From contig NZ_CABVII010000003.1 of the NCBI RefSeq assembly GCF_902497995.1, positions 62,001 to 126,000 of the forward strand: a stretch of DNA of 64,000 nt, written 5' to 3'. The notes beneath the pieces are model-generated. The model saw only the letters and a program-made list of their open reading frames with translations, ran no database searches and was not told the origin of the DNA. The stretch comes from Pseudomonas fluorescens (GTDB lineage: Bacteria; Pseudomonadota; Gammaproteobacteria; Pseudomonadales; Pseudomonadaceae). Position numbers and translations under genes: made by a program. This document shows, piece after piece, positions 41,511 to 49,882 of this stretch (its first letter is position 1; the number at the start of each line of letters is the position of its first letter).

Positions 41511-41527
41511 TTATGCGGTGTTCCTGG

Positions 41528-42337
41528 TTATTGTTGTTGAACGGAGATCACCGGCATCGGCGTCGGCGCAACGAACACCTTCGCATGCATCTGCTCACTC
41601 CCACCACCCCGGCGCATGCCGCGCACCGGGCAGGCATCCAGATAATCCAGCCCTACCGCCAGTTTCAAATGCCGCTCGGGCCGCGCCAGCTCATTGGTCA
41701 CATCGAAGCTGTACCAGGCGTCATCGAGCCAGGCTTCAGCCCAGGCGTGGCTGGCCAGGTGCTCGCAGTCCTCGCTGTACAGATAGCCCGACACATAACG
41801 CGACGCAATCCCCAGGCTGCGGGCGCAGGCGAGGAAGGCATGGGTGTGGTCCTGGCACACGCCCGAACGCCCGGCGAAGGCCTGGGCGGCGCTGGTGTCC
41901 ACTGCGGTGGAGCCCGGCGTGTAGGTCATGTGCTGGTTCAGGCCATGCATCAAGTCGATCAGCGCCGTGCGATCGCGACGTTGCTGGCATTGCTTCTGGG
42001 CGAACGCGCGCAGGGCTTCGTCGGCTTCGGTCAGTCGGGTGAAACGCAGGAACGGCAGCGCCGACTGGCTCTCATGCTCGGCTTCGCGCAGCTCATCGAT
42101 GTCCACCTGGCCACGGGCACCGATGATGATGGCCTCGTGGGGTTCGTCCAGGGTCAATACATGCAGGATGTTACCGAACGGATCGAGTTGTGCGCGCACC
42201 GGACGCGGCAGGTCGAGTTGCCAGCTGAGCACGTGTTGGCGTTCGCTGTCGTGGGGGGTCAGTCGCAGGTACTGGATGCTCGCCCGCACCTGGTCTTCGT
42301 AGTGATAGGTGGTCTCGTGGCTAATGGAAAGTCTCAT
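41528..42337 (-). CDS. Transglutaminase family protein
   Basis: The 269-aa protein starts at the ATG at 42335-42337, overlapping the upstream gene's TGA by four bases. It has the bacterial transglutaminase N-terminal beta domain (MRLSISHETTYHYEDQVRAS). The papain-like triad is Cys in GRSGVCQDHTHAFL near residue 161, His in SHAWAEAW near 196 and Asp in SFDVTNE near 208. No signal peptide is present. It is the last of three genes, ATP-grasp, alpha-E, transglutaminase. It may cut or transfer a peptide made by the ATP-grasp protein. Confidence 0.92.
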   Translation of the reverse strand: MRLSISHETTYHYEDQVRASIQYLRLTPHDSERQHVLSWQLDLPRPVRAQLDPFGNILHVLTLDEPHEAIIIGARGQVDIDELREAEHESQSALPFLRFTRLTEADEALRAFAQKQCQQRRDRTALIDLMHGLNQHMTYTPGSTAVDTSAAQAFAGRSGVCQDHTHAFLACARSLGIASRYVSGYLYSEDCEHLASHAWAEAWLDDAWYSFDVTNELARPERHLKLAVGLDYLDACPVRGMRRGGGSEQMHAKVFVAPTPMPVISVQQQ

Positions 42338-43284
42338 GCAGCCTCCAGGTAGGAACTGTGAATGGCGTTGCCCAACTGGCGCACCAGCGGGATGAACTCG
42401 GTCAGCCAGGCGTGCAGGCCTTCGCCGAGAATTTCGCTGATGCCGGTGTAGCGCAGGCGCGCGTCCATTTCCGCCGCCAGGCGTTGCGCCGGACGGCCGT
42501 TGGCCCCCGGCAGCTGGGCGAGGATCTGGTCGATTTCTTCGGTGCAGGCGCGCAAAGAACGCGGCACGTCGGCACGCAGCAACAGCAGTTCGGCCACATG
42601 CCGGGCGCCGGGTGCATCGCGGTAGATCTCGGTGTAGGCCTCGAACGACGACAAGGCCCGCAACAAAGCGCTCCACTGGTAATAAGCGTGCGCTGTGCCG
42701 TCACTGACCGCTTCGGCCTGATCCCCAGCCATTTCGTAGCGCGCATCGAGCAGGCGCAGCGTGTTGTCAGCCCGTTCGATAAACGTCCCCAGACGAATGA
42801 AGCGAAACGCATCGTTACGCATGATCGTGCCGTAGGACGCGCCACGGAACAGGTGGGAACGTTCCTTGATCCACTCGCAGAAACGGCTCATGCCGTAGCG
42901 ACTCAAGCCCTGGTCGGCGATCCCGCGAATTTCCAGCCAGGTGGCGTTGATGTTTTCCCACATGTCGGCGGTGATTCGCCCACGTACCGCATGGGCACTG
43001 GCCCGCGCGGCACCGAGGCAACTGTAGATGCTCGCCGGGTTGGCCGGGTCCAGGGCGAAGAAATGCAGCAGCCGCTCGGCGTGCAGCTCGCCATGGCGCT
43101 CCAGGTAATCGTCCAGGGTGCCGGTAATCAGCAACGGCATGGCGAGTTCGTGCAAACCGTCACCGCGACCATCCTGTGGCATCAGCGATAGCGAATAACT
43201 GATGTCGAGCATCCGTGCGAGGTTTTCCGCCCGCTCCAGATAACGCGACATCCAATACAAATCCGAGGCAGTTCTACTTAACAT
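42334..43284 (-). CDS. Alpha-E domain protein
   Basis: The 316-aa all-helical protein begins MLSRTASDLYWMSRYLERAE, the standard alpha-E start. WENINATWLEIRGI and GTFIERADNTLRLLDARY are further conserved helices. Its stop overlaps the transglutaminase start (ATGA), and it starts 13 bases after the ATP-grasp gene. Alpha-E proteins occur almost only with circularly permuted ATP-grasp and transglutaminase genes. Their activity is not established. Confidence 0.93.
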   Translation of the reverse strand: MLSRTASDLYWMSRYLERAENLARMLDISYSLSLMPQDGRGDGLHELAMPLLITGTLDDYLERHGELHAERLLHFFALDPANPASIYSCLGAARASAHAVRGRITADMWENINATWLEIRGIADQGLSRYGMSRFCEWIKERSHLFRGASYGTIMRNDAFRFIRLGTFIERADNTLRLLDARYEMAGDQAEAVSDGTAHAYYQWSALLRALSSFEAYTEIYRDAPGARHVAELLLLRADVPRSLRACTEEIDQILAQLPGANGRPAQRLAAEMDARLRYTGISEILGEGLHAWLTEFIPLVRQLGNAIHSSYLEAA

Positions 43285-43297
43285 GGCAGGCTTCCTT

Positions 43298-44707
43298 TCA
43301 ATCCTCGACCACCCAGGTGTCCTTGGTGCCTCCGCCCTGGGAGGAGTTCACCACCAGGGAGCCTTCACGCAGGGCGACACGGGTCAAACCGCCGGGCACA
43401 ACCCGGGTTTCACGGCCAGACAATACAAACGGACGCAGATCGATGTGGCGTGGAGCGATACCGTTTTCGACAAAGGTCGGACAGGTCGACAAAGACAACG
43501 TCGGTTGCGCGATGTACGCGTGGGGCTTGGCTTTGATCCGCGCGCGGAAGGCTTCGATTTCCGCCGCCGTCGCCGCCGGCCCCACCAGCATTCCGTAGCC
43601 GCCTGAACCCTGGGTTTCCTTGACCACCAGCTCTGGAAGATTGGCCAGCACGTGGGACAGTTCCGAGGGATTACGGCACTGCCACGTCGGCACATTCTTC
43701 AGGATCGGTTCTTCGTCGAGGTAGAAGCGGATCATGTCCGTGACGAAGGGGTACACCGACTTGTCGTCCGCCACCCCGGTGCCGATGGCATTCGCCAGCA
43801 CCACGTTGCCGGAACGGTAGGAGGACAACAGCCCCGGAACGCCAAGCATCGAGTCCGGATTGAACGCCAGCGGGTCGAGGAACGCATCGTCGAGGCGCCG
43901 GTAGATCACGTCGACGGCTTTCGGCCCGTCCGTGGTGCGCATGAACACCTTGTCGTCACGCACGAACAGGTCCGCGCCTTCCACCAGTTCGACGCCCATT
44001 TCCCGAGCGAGAAATGCATGTTCGAAAAACGCGCTGTTGAAGCGGCCCGGCGTCAGCACCACCACACTCGGGTTATCGATCGCACTGGAGCTTTTCAGGG
44101 TATCGAGCAACAGGTTCGGATAGTGATCGATCGGTGCAATGCGTTGCGCCGCGAACAATTCGGGGAATAGTCGCATCATCATCTTGCGGTCTTCGAGCAT
44201 GTAGCTGACGCCGCTCGGTGTACGAAGATTGTCTTCGAGCACGTAGTACGTGCCGTCGCCATCGCGTACCAGATCGACACCGGAAATGTGCGAATAGATA
44301 TCCCGGTGCAGATCCAGCCCCTGCATCGCCAACTGGTATTGCTCGTTGGCCAGCACTTGCTCGGCCGGGATGATGCCGGCCTTGATGATGCGCTGTTCGT
44401 GATAGAGGTCGGCGAGGAACATGTTCAGCGCCTTGACCCGCTGGATACAGCCGCGTTCGACGATTCGCCATTCACTGGCGGGGATGCTGCGGGGAATGGT
44501 GTCAAAGGGAATCAGACGCTCTGTCCCTTGCTCGTCACCGTAGAGCGTGAAGGTAATCCCGGCGCGATGAAACAGCAGATCGGCCTCGCGTCGCCGTTGT
44601 GCCAAAAGCTCATCAGGCGTTTCGGCCAGCCAACGGGCAAACTCCCGGTAATGCGGGCGGACCAGGCCGCCGGCATCGTACATTTCATCAAAATAGGTGC
44701 GCATCAT
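43298..44707 (-). CDS. Circularly permuted ATP-grasp protein (type 2)
   Basis: The 469-aa protein starts at the ATG at 44705-44707, six bases after AAGGAG. It begins MMRTYFDEMYDAGGLVRPHY. The permuted ATP-grasp features include DGTYYVLEDNLRTPSGVSYM, LVVKETQGSGGYGMLVGP and the C-terminal VVPGGLTRVALREGSLVVNS. It is the first gene of the three-gene alpha-E/transglutaminase operon. By family it should form an amide bond with ATP, possibly a short peptide attached to a protein. The substrate is unknown. Confidence 0.93.
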   Translation of the reverse strand: MMRTYFDEMYDAGGLVRPHYREFARWLAETPDELLAQRRREADLLFHRAGITFTLYGDEQGTERLIPFDTIPRSIPASEWRIVERGCIQRVKALNMFLADLYHEQRIIKAGIIPAEQVLANEQYQLAMQGLDLHRDIYSHISGVDLVRDGDGTYYVLEDNLRTPSGVSYMLEDRKMMMRLFPELFAAQRIAPIDHYPNLLLDTLKSSSAIDNPSVVVLTPGRFNSAFFEHAFLAREMGVELVEGADLFVRDDKVFMRTTDGPKAVDVIYRRLDDAFLDPLAFNPDSMLGVPGLLSSYRSGNVVLANAIGTGVADDKSVYPFVTDMIRFYLDEEPILKNVPTWQCRNPSELSHVLANLPELVVKETQGSGGYGMLVGPAATAAEIEAFRARIKAKPHAYIAQPTLSLSTCPTFVENGIAPRHIDLRPFVLSGRETRVVPGGLTRVALREGSLVVNSSQGGGTKDTWVVED

Positions 44708-44891
44708 GCCGTACTCCTTGTCACCCGGACACCCAAGCCTTCGCAAGGCCCGTGCCATCGGCATAAACGCTTTAATATCAATCAGTTGGGTAATGACGCA
44801 GCAATTTCCGCACCAATCCTGTGCGGCAAACGCTCCAACCTGATCGTCCCCGCTTCATTGCGAAGCAATATGTAACCCTGTCAACAGCATA

Positions 44892-44995
44892 GCCTGTAGG
44901 AGCCGGCTTGCTGGCGAAGGGACCGCTGGATGCTGCAGTGATCTTGAGATCGCCTTCGCTGACAAGTCGGATCGCCGCACCGCAGCTCCTACAGG
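44892..44995. repeat. Hybrid REPIN upstream of the ATP-grasp operon
   Basis: The left arm CCTGTAGGAGCCGGCTTGCT is plain. The right arm has GACAAGTCGGATCGCCGCAC before CGCAGCTCCTACAGG. Confidence 0.86.
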
Positions 44996-45027
44996 TCCGT
45001 GTTCGGTTTTAAGATCTGCGAAATGAA

Positions 45028-45053
45028 AACGGCCAACCCTAAGGTCAGCCGTT
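45028..45053 (-). terminator. Terminator of the rraB-like gene
   Basis: AACGGC/GCCGTT with an inner ACC/GGT pair, followed on the minus strand by TTTTCATTT, 27 bases past the stop. Confidence 0.7.
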
Positions 45054-45079
45054 ACTGTGTGTTGTCGCTGTTCATAATG

Positions 45080-45421
45080 TTATGCGAGTCGCCCTCGTAC
45101 CTCCTGCTTGACGCCCCACCCTTCGATGATCCCGCCCAGAGGCTCGACCACTGCCTCGAAGTCCTGCTCGAAATCGCCGATACCGTCGTAGGTGGCGTAC
45201 ATCACTTTACTCAGTTCCAGATGCCACGCGCCGTCATCGCGCACGCTGATCTGGGCATTCAAGGATTCACCACAATAATGCCCTGCCGCCCTGCGTGCCC
45301 GCTCCTCGTCGGGGAAAATGGCGTAGAACTCGATGGGATGGAATCGTGAAAAGTCGAAACCGCCTTCTTTCATGCGGCGCAGCACGCTGCTGCTGATGTC
45401 TTCTTGATAGGCTGTGCTCAT
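45080..45421 (-). CDS. RraB-family regulator of ribonuclease E
   Basis: The 113-aa acidic protein (VLRRMKEGGFDFSRFHPIEF near residues 13-32, YDGIGDFEQDFEAVVEPLGG near 78-97, then EGWGVKQEV) has the alternating alpha-beta pattern of the RraB/DUF695-type fold. RraB proteins bind the C-terminal scaffold of RNase E and reduce its activity on some mRNAs. The Pseudomonas form is shorter than that of E. coli. It is monocistronic. Confidence 0.78.
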   Translation of the reverse strand: MSTAYQEDISSSVLRRMKEGGFDFSRFHPIEFYAIFPDEERARRAAGHYCGESLNAQISVRDDGAWHLELSKVMYATYDGIGDFEQDFEAVVEPLGGIIEGWGVKQEVRGRLA

Positions 45422-45634
45422 GAAACGTCCCCCTCACATTGATGGATAGACTTTCCGTATTCCCGGCACACGCAATCTGCGAGCGATGCGGCAACAACGT
45501 TGCCGGTGGGAAGCAAGCATGTAGCTGACAAGACCAGACCTTAGCGATCCGTTCGCTGATCTCGCTTGCAGAGTAGCCCCAAGATAGAGGCGCTGCCAAG
45601 GCCTGGTTGGTTCACGAAAGTGCCAGGAGGTGTT

Positions 45635-45868
45635 TCAGATGGGAGTAATGCCGAGGATTTGTATGCTGTTCTGGGTCTTGAGACTTTTGACGCTCGCATC
45701 AGCGGTGCGCCCTTCCAGATCATTCAGATCCAGTTCGGCAGCGACAGGAAGGAGACGGGCCTTGATCAGTTTGGCAGCGTGCTCGTTGTCCGGGCATTCG
45801 TCGCACTCGAAGACTTCGTCGACTGTTTCACCGTGATCATCCACGAAAGTGATTTTCCACTTTTGCAT
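45635..45868 (-). CDS. Conserved hypothetical protein (77 aa)
   Basis: The start is the ATG at 45866-45868, chosen for the strong GAGGAGG seven bases upstream. The product begins MQKWKITFVDDHGETVDEVF, contains a CDEC pair (residues 22-25) and is otherwise helical (AAKLIKARLLPVAAELDLND). The CxxC-like ECDEC could bind metal, but no further ligand is visible. It is cytosolic. Not recognised. Confidence 0.65.
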   Translation of the reverse strand: MQKWKITFVDDHGETVDEVFECDECPDNEHAAKLIKARLLPVAAELDLNDLEGRTADASVKSLKTQNSIQILGITPI

Positions 45869-46020
45869 CAGTGCCTCCTCGAACAAACCCGCAAATGGGC
45901 TTACAACCATTTGGACTTTTATCCTGACCTATCGTTCAAACGGATTACAGCGCGTCAGCCTGATGCTGACGAATTACCCTGGGTGTCGCGGTCCGTCGAA
46001 TACAGCGCGGCGATCCTATC

Positions 46021-46043
46021 GCAGGCAAGCCAGCTCCCACAGG
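46021..46043. repeat. Single REP half
   Basis: GCAGGCAAGCCAGCTCCCAC followed by AGG; an unpaired REP upstream of the small membrane-protein gene's 3' end. Confidence 0.6.
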
Positions 46044-46068
46044 GTTTGGTGTTGTTGGTGAGGACCGG

Positions 46069-46260
46069 TCAAACCCGCACATTGCCCCGCGGGCCGGCGA
46101 TGGCCCAGATGATCAGGCCCAGGACCGGCAGCAGCAGGATCAACAGCACCCAGACGATTTTCATCCCGGTGTCGGTGCCACTTTTCAGCACGTTGATGAT
46201 TGCCCAGATGTCCAGGGCAAGAATGATCAGGCCAACCAGACCATTGAACGTGGAACCCAT
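46069..46260 (-). CDS. PLDc_N-type small membrane protein (63 aa)
   Basis: The product has two hydrophobic helices (residues 6-25 and 33-54) joined by KSGTDTGMKI. It matches the pattern of the phospholipase D nuclease N-terminal (PLDc_N) family: LDIWAIINVL, then KIVWVLLILLLPVLGLIIWA, then GPR. Such proteins are found alone in many bacteria with unknown function. It is an inner-membrane protein and monocistronic. Confidence 0.8.
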   Translation of the reverse strand: MGSTFNGLVGLIILALDIWAIINVLKSGTDTGMKIVWVLLILLLPVLGLIIWAIAGPRGNVRV

Positions 46261-46342
46261 GACGTCGCTCCCTAAGAGTGGTGTGCCCTCTTAGGATAGC
46301 TGGCCCCTGCGAGGGTTCCGTTTTATTAGGCCGATGGCGGCC

Positions 46343-46873
46343 TCAGACGTGGATCGCCACTTTCAGGGCTTCCAGCGAAGGCGCGGCAGCGATGCCGACT
46401 TCAGCACACAACTCGAGCACCCGCGGCACGTCGTTGCCGTAGACCAGCACCACTTGCAACTCGTCATCGAGCAACTGGCTGAAGTTCATCAGCACGTAAC
46501 CGCCGTTTTCCTTGTTCATGCTGCTCATCTGCACCTGAATGCGATTGAGCGCGGTCAGGGCTTCGGTCTTGGCCAATTGCTTGGGTTTGATATTGAAATC
46601 AACGCCAGGGCCGAACGATGCAACGATCCGGGCGAACAGATCCATATAAGTGTCGGCCTGCAATAGCACGGTCTCCGGCAGGCTGCCGACGACCACCCAC
46701 TCGCCCAGCGGAATCGGGAAGGTGTCGTCGTAGTTGATATCCGGATTGGCCGTCAGGAAAGCCTCTGGATCGGTGTAGGCCTGGGTCGCTTCGTCAGCGA
46801 TCTTCAGGATTTCTTCATCGCTCATGCACCCGGAGCTGATTTTGCCGATGAGTTCGATGAGTGCGGCTTTCAT
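46343..46873 (-). CDS. Conserved hypothetical protein (176 aa)
   Basis: The start is the ATG at 46871-46873 (MKAALIELIGKISSGCMSDE). The protein is acidic, with alternating helices and strands, and contains GEWVVVGSLPETVLLQADTY in the middle and LDDELQVVLVYGNDVPRVLE near the end. No signal, membrane segment or catalytic motif is recognised. It is monocistronic with a single REP upstream. Confidence 0.7.
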   Translation of the reverse strand: MKAALIELIGKISSGCMSDEEILKIADEATQAYTDPEAFLTANPDINYDDTFPIPLGEWVVVGSLPETVLLQADTYMDLFARIVASFGPGVDFNIKPKQLAKTEALTALNRIQVQMSSMNKENGGYVLMNFSQLLDDELQVVLVYGNDVPRVLELCAEVGIAAAPSLEALKVAIHV

Positions 46874-46952
46874 GGGGCGGAATCCTGTAGCGAGGGAATT
46901 TTCAAGGCGCGCAGGATAGCGCATTCCGGCGGGGGAATTGAACAAGGGCGAT

Positions 46953-46985
46953 CCCCTGTAGGAGCGAGGCTTGCCCGCGAAGGCG
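46953..46985. repeat. Single REP
   Basis: CCCCTGTAGGAGCGAGGCTT followed by GCCCGCGAAGGCG, without a facing partner nearby. Confidence 0.75.
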
Positions 46986-47111
46986 TCAGCCCGGCCAACA
47001 TCAATATTGACCATGACTCCTATCACTTCGATAGCCAACCTTGATTCGCCGCGGACTGGTGGCGCGCCTATTCTTCAATCATGTGTTGAACACGGATCGA
47101 GGATCGGCATC

Positions 47112-47477
47112 ATGGGCAAACGTCACCCCAACCTACCCGCCTGGCAATGGCGAGCGTACCCGAACAATCATCAGCACCCGACCAATCTGGTGTTGCACCT
47201 GATAGCCGTGCCGCTGTTTATCGTCGGGTTCCTGCTGATTGCTTGCGGGGTGTTCAACCTGAATCTGGCCAATTTCGCCATCGGCATTATCGGCCTGTTG
47301 GCAGCCCTGGGCCTGCAACGCCATGGTCACAGCCTGGAGGCGCAAGCCTCCGAGCCGTTCAGTGATCGCAAAGACGCGGTTTCACGCCTGCTGGTCGAGC
47401 AATTCCTGACCTTTCCCCGGTTTTTCCTGAGCGGCGGCTGGTGGCGCGCCTGGCGTGAGCGCCACCGTCGTCACTGA
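47112..47477 (+). CDS. Mpo1/DUF962-like membrane protein
   Basis: The 121-aa protein starts at ATG 47112. It contains YPNNHQHPTNLVLHLIAVPL (residues 16-35), which has the His-rich N-terminal pattern of the DUF962/Mpo1-like family, and two hydrophobic helices (near 28-50 and 55-70). Yeast Mpo1 is an Fe(II) dioxygenase acting on 2-hydroxy fatty acids; whether bacterial relatives share this is unknown. It is convergent with the thioesterase gene, 9 bases from its stop. Confidence 0.7.
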   Translation: MGKRHPNLPAWQWRAYPNNHQHPTNLVLHLIAVPLFIVGFLLIACGVFNLNLANFAIGIIGLLAALGLQRHGHSLEAQASEPFSDRKDAVSRLLVEQFLTFPRFFLSGGWWRAWRERHRRH

Positions 47478-47486
47478 TTCAGGGAT

Positions 47487-48284
47487 TCAGGCAAAAATCG
47501 TCACGGTCTGGCGGCTCATGGCGATCAACTGACCGTCTGCATTCCACAGCTTCGCGGCGGCATGACCGTAGCCGTCAGCGGCATGTTCGATTTCAACCAG
47601 GTATTTGCACCAGTCCAGCGTGCTCAGTTCCAGCAACGGCTGAACGAACTCGATGGTCCAGGTCAGCGTACTGCCCATCGCCGGTTTGTTCAGGTGCGGC
47701 AACAGCGCCGGCGGCCAGGCGTCGACCAGTGCCAGAATATGCGACTCACTGACCGCCTCTGCCTTCACGTCCCCACGCAAACGCACCCAGCCGCCCATCT
47801 CCCGGGATTTGTTACCGGTGAACGGCAGTCCGCCGACACTCCAGCGCATCGCCAGATGACGCATGAACTCCGGGGTCACGCCTTTGATGTAGGGCAGCTC
47901 CTGACAGTCGTCCCAGTGTTTCATCTCGGGCGCCCGCTCGGCTGTCACCTTCACTTCCGACGGACGCGAGGCACCGAAACTGCCCTGAATCAGCGTCACG
48001 ACCTGGCCCTTCTGCATCGCCCGGCCCAGTACCTGGCTGACGGCCTTGCCTTCACGCAACACATCGACTTCAAAGCTGAGCGGCACTTCGGGCTCGACTG
48101 GCCCGACAAAGGTGATCGCCAGCGAACGCACCGGACGATCCGCCGGCACCCTTGCGCGCATGGCTTCGTATTGCAAAGCGGCCACCAGGCCACCAAAGCT
48201 GGCCCGCCCTTGAGCCCATTCGGCCGGGATAGACAGCTCGCGCGGCTGGCTGCGGACGGTGTCGAGCAGATCGGAAAAGCGCAT
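47487..48284 (-). CDS. Acyl-CoA thioesterase-like protein (double hotdog)
   Basis: The 265-aa protein starts at the ATG at 48282-48284 with GAGG upstream. Two hotdog halves are visible: WAQGRASFGGLVAALQYEAM near residues 23-42, and MGSTLTWTIEFVQPL near 212-226. The pattern fits TesB-like thioesterases that hydrolyse acyl-CoA. Chain-length preference cannot be told. It is monocistronic. Confidence 0.85.
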   Translation of the reverse strand: MRFSDLLDTVRSQPRELSIPAEWAQGRASFGGLVAALQYEAMRARVPADRPVRSLAITFVGPVEPEVPLSFEVDVLREGKAVSQVLGRAMQKGQVVTLIQGSFGASRPSEVKVTAERAPEMKHWDDCQELPYIKGVTPEFMRHLAMRWSVGGLPFTGNKSREMGGWVRLRGDVKAEAVSESHILALVDAWPPALLPHLNKPAMGSTLTWTIEFVQPLLELSTLDWCKYLVEIEHAADGYGHAAAKLWNADGQLIAMSRQTVTIFA

Positions 48285-48424
48285 TGAAACCTCAAAGGCG
48301 GGAAAAGGATGTAGGGATCTTAACCAGCCGACGAGGACGGCACAGCGCTTATTCTGGCCAAATTGACTGACAGATAAGCCGCGTTCGGTTTGAACACTGA
48401 TTCCATGCCCAAAACAAAACCTGA

Positions 48425-48516
48425 TGTGGGAGCGGGCTTGCTCGCGAAGAGGGCGTGTCAGTCGATATTCATGTCGCTGACACTCCGCCTTCGCGAGCAA
48501 GCCCCGCTCCCACAGG
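48425..48516. repeat. REPIN between thioesterase and CHAD genes
   Basis: TGTGGGAGCGGGCTTGCTCG...CGAAGA and the complement ending GCTCCCACAGG face each other around about 40 bases. Confidence 0.9.
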
Positions 48517-48570
48517 GGGTTGTGTGTGCGCCCACATCTAATGTGGTTTAGCCCATCGATTTTCGAGGTT

Positions 48571-49341
48571 TCAAGATTTGAAGCAGGCAACGCTGAGTTT
48601 GTCGAGGGCACGATCGGCGCGTTCTTCGGCCTCGGCCAAGGCGGTTTTCCAACCTGCCACACAAGGCTGCAAATCCGCTTCCTCTTCGGCCCTGGCCAGC
48701 CATTGCCAGCAATCGTGCCAATCGCCCAAAGCGCCCTGGGCGGCCTTCAACCTGGGCATGGCCGCCTTCGGTAAACGGTCCAGCTCGGGATAAGCTTCGA
48801 TGCCATAGCGCACGCGCTTGATCAGCAGGCGCAGACGATGGCGATCATGGGCAGGGTCATGCAGCGTCTTATCAAGTTTTTTCCATTGTCTGGCCAGGCG
48901 CTTTTCAATGCGCGTGCGCAGGCCCTTGAGCAGGCCTTGTCGCTGGGAAGCCCGCAAAAACCGCGGAAAAGCGTCGAGGATCATCAGCAACTGCGCAAGC
49001 GCAGGACCGGCCGCCACCGCCGGATAGGCCTCGGCCATTTGTGCCATGCGCCGGTGCGCGGCCTCGGGTTGATCATGCTCGAGCAAATACGCCGCCAATA
49101 CTTCGCGATCGCGCAATGGCGTGGACAAATCACCGACCCCGGACGCCGCCGCTTCCAGCTGTTCGACGCCGGGCAAGCCGCGCAATGGTCGCAGCATACT
49201 GCGCAAACGGCGAACCGTGGTGCGCAGGTCGTGCAGCGCCTCAGGGTCGGTGCGGGCACTCAGGCGCGCCTGACAGGCCAGCAAACGAATTTCCAGGCCC
49301 AAGTGCCGAGCCACCAACCGATCAACCAAGGCAGACATCAT
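48571..49341 (-). CDS. CHAD domain protein
   Basis: The 256-aa protein starts at the ATG at 49339-49341 behind GGGAG. It is a single CHAD domain: helical, with conserved basic and His residues (LHDLRTTVRRLRSMLRPLRG near residues 36-55, HRLRLLIKRVRYGIEAYPEL near 166-185, and GDWHDCWQWLA near 204). CHAD domains bind polyphosphate and often accompany CYTH triphosphatases; none is adjacent here. It lies 40 bases downstream of a lipoprotein gene on the same strand. Confidence 0.9.
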   Translation of the reverse strand: MMSALVDRLVARHLGLEIRLLACQARLSARTDPEALHDLRTTVRRLRSMLRPLRGLPGVEQLEAAASGVGDLSTPLRDREVLAAYLLEHDQPEAAHRRMAQMAEAYPAVAAGPALAQLLMILDAFPRFLRASQRQGLLKGLRTRIEKRLARQWKKLDKTLHDPAHDRHRLRLLIKRVRYGIEAYPELDRLPKAAMPRLKAAQGALGDWHDCWQWLARAEEEADLQPCVAGWKTALAEAEERADRALDKLSVACFKS

Positions 49342-49382
49342 TTGGCTCCCTGAATCGAATTTCCCCAGTTGCTCATCATGCC

Positions 49383-49664
49383 TCAACGGCCGGCGCGAGA
49401 CTCACGAATATAGAAACGCGCCTTTTCGGCCTTCTTGGAGCAGCCTTCGAACGCTTCGAATTGCTGCTGGGTCTTGGCGCCGGTCAACAACGACAGCGCC
49501 TTGGAGTAACTGACGGTCCCGGCAAAACCTTCAGCCTTGGCCAGGTCCAGTTCGTGCCACGCGGCATCGATTCCGCGGGCGCAACTGTCGCGATAGGCAG
49601 TTTTGCCGGCGCATCCGGCGAGTGCCAGCGCAATCAACGGCACACAGATCCAGGCTTTCATCAC
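49383..49664 (-). CDS. Small lipoprotein (93 aa)
   Basis: The protein has a lipoprotein signal MMKAWICVPLIALALAGCAG with the lipidated Cys18 in the LAGC box. The mature part has two more Cys (DSCARG and EGCSKK) and is helical. Asp is not at position +2, so Sec/Lol rules would place it in the outer membrane. It precedes the CHAD gene by about 40 bases on the same strand. No domain is recognised. Confidence 0.75.
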   Translation of the reverse strand: MMKAWICVPLIALALAGCAGKTAYRDSCARGIDAAWHELDLAKAEGFAGTVSYSKALSLLTGAKTQQQFEAFEGCSKKAEKARFYIRESRAGR

Positions 49665-49882
49665 TTACACCTCAAAGATAGCTAAACAATCGTGCATGTA
49701 AGACGGTATGGCGCGGGAAAAGTGCCTTGGCCCCGCCGCGGAAACGACAGTGCCGGGAAGAATACTCATCTGCCGCCATGGAGTGTCGAAAAAACGACGC
49801 GTTTGCCCCACCGAGCCACCCGGCGATTGAAGCGCGGCCCTCGATTGGCGCATTGTTGAACCTTGTCAGACGAGGGCGATTC

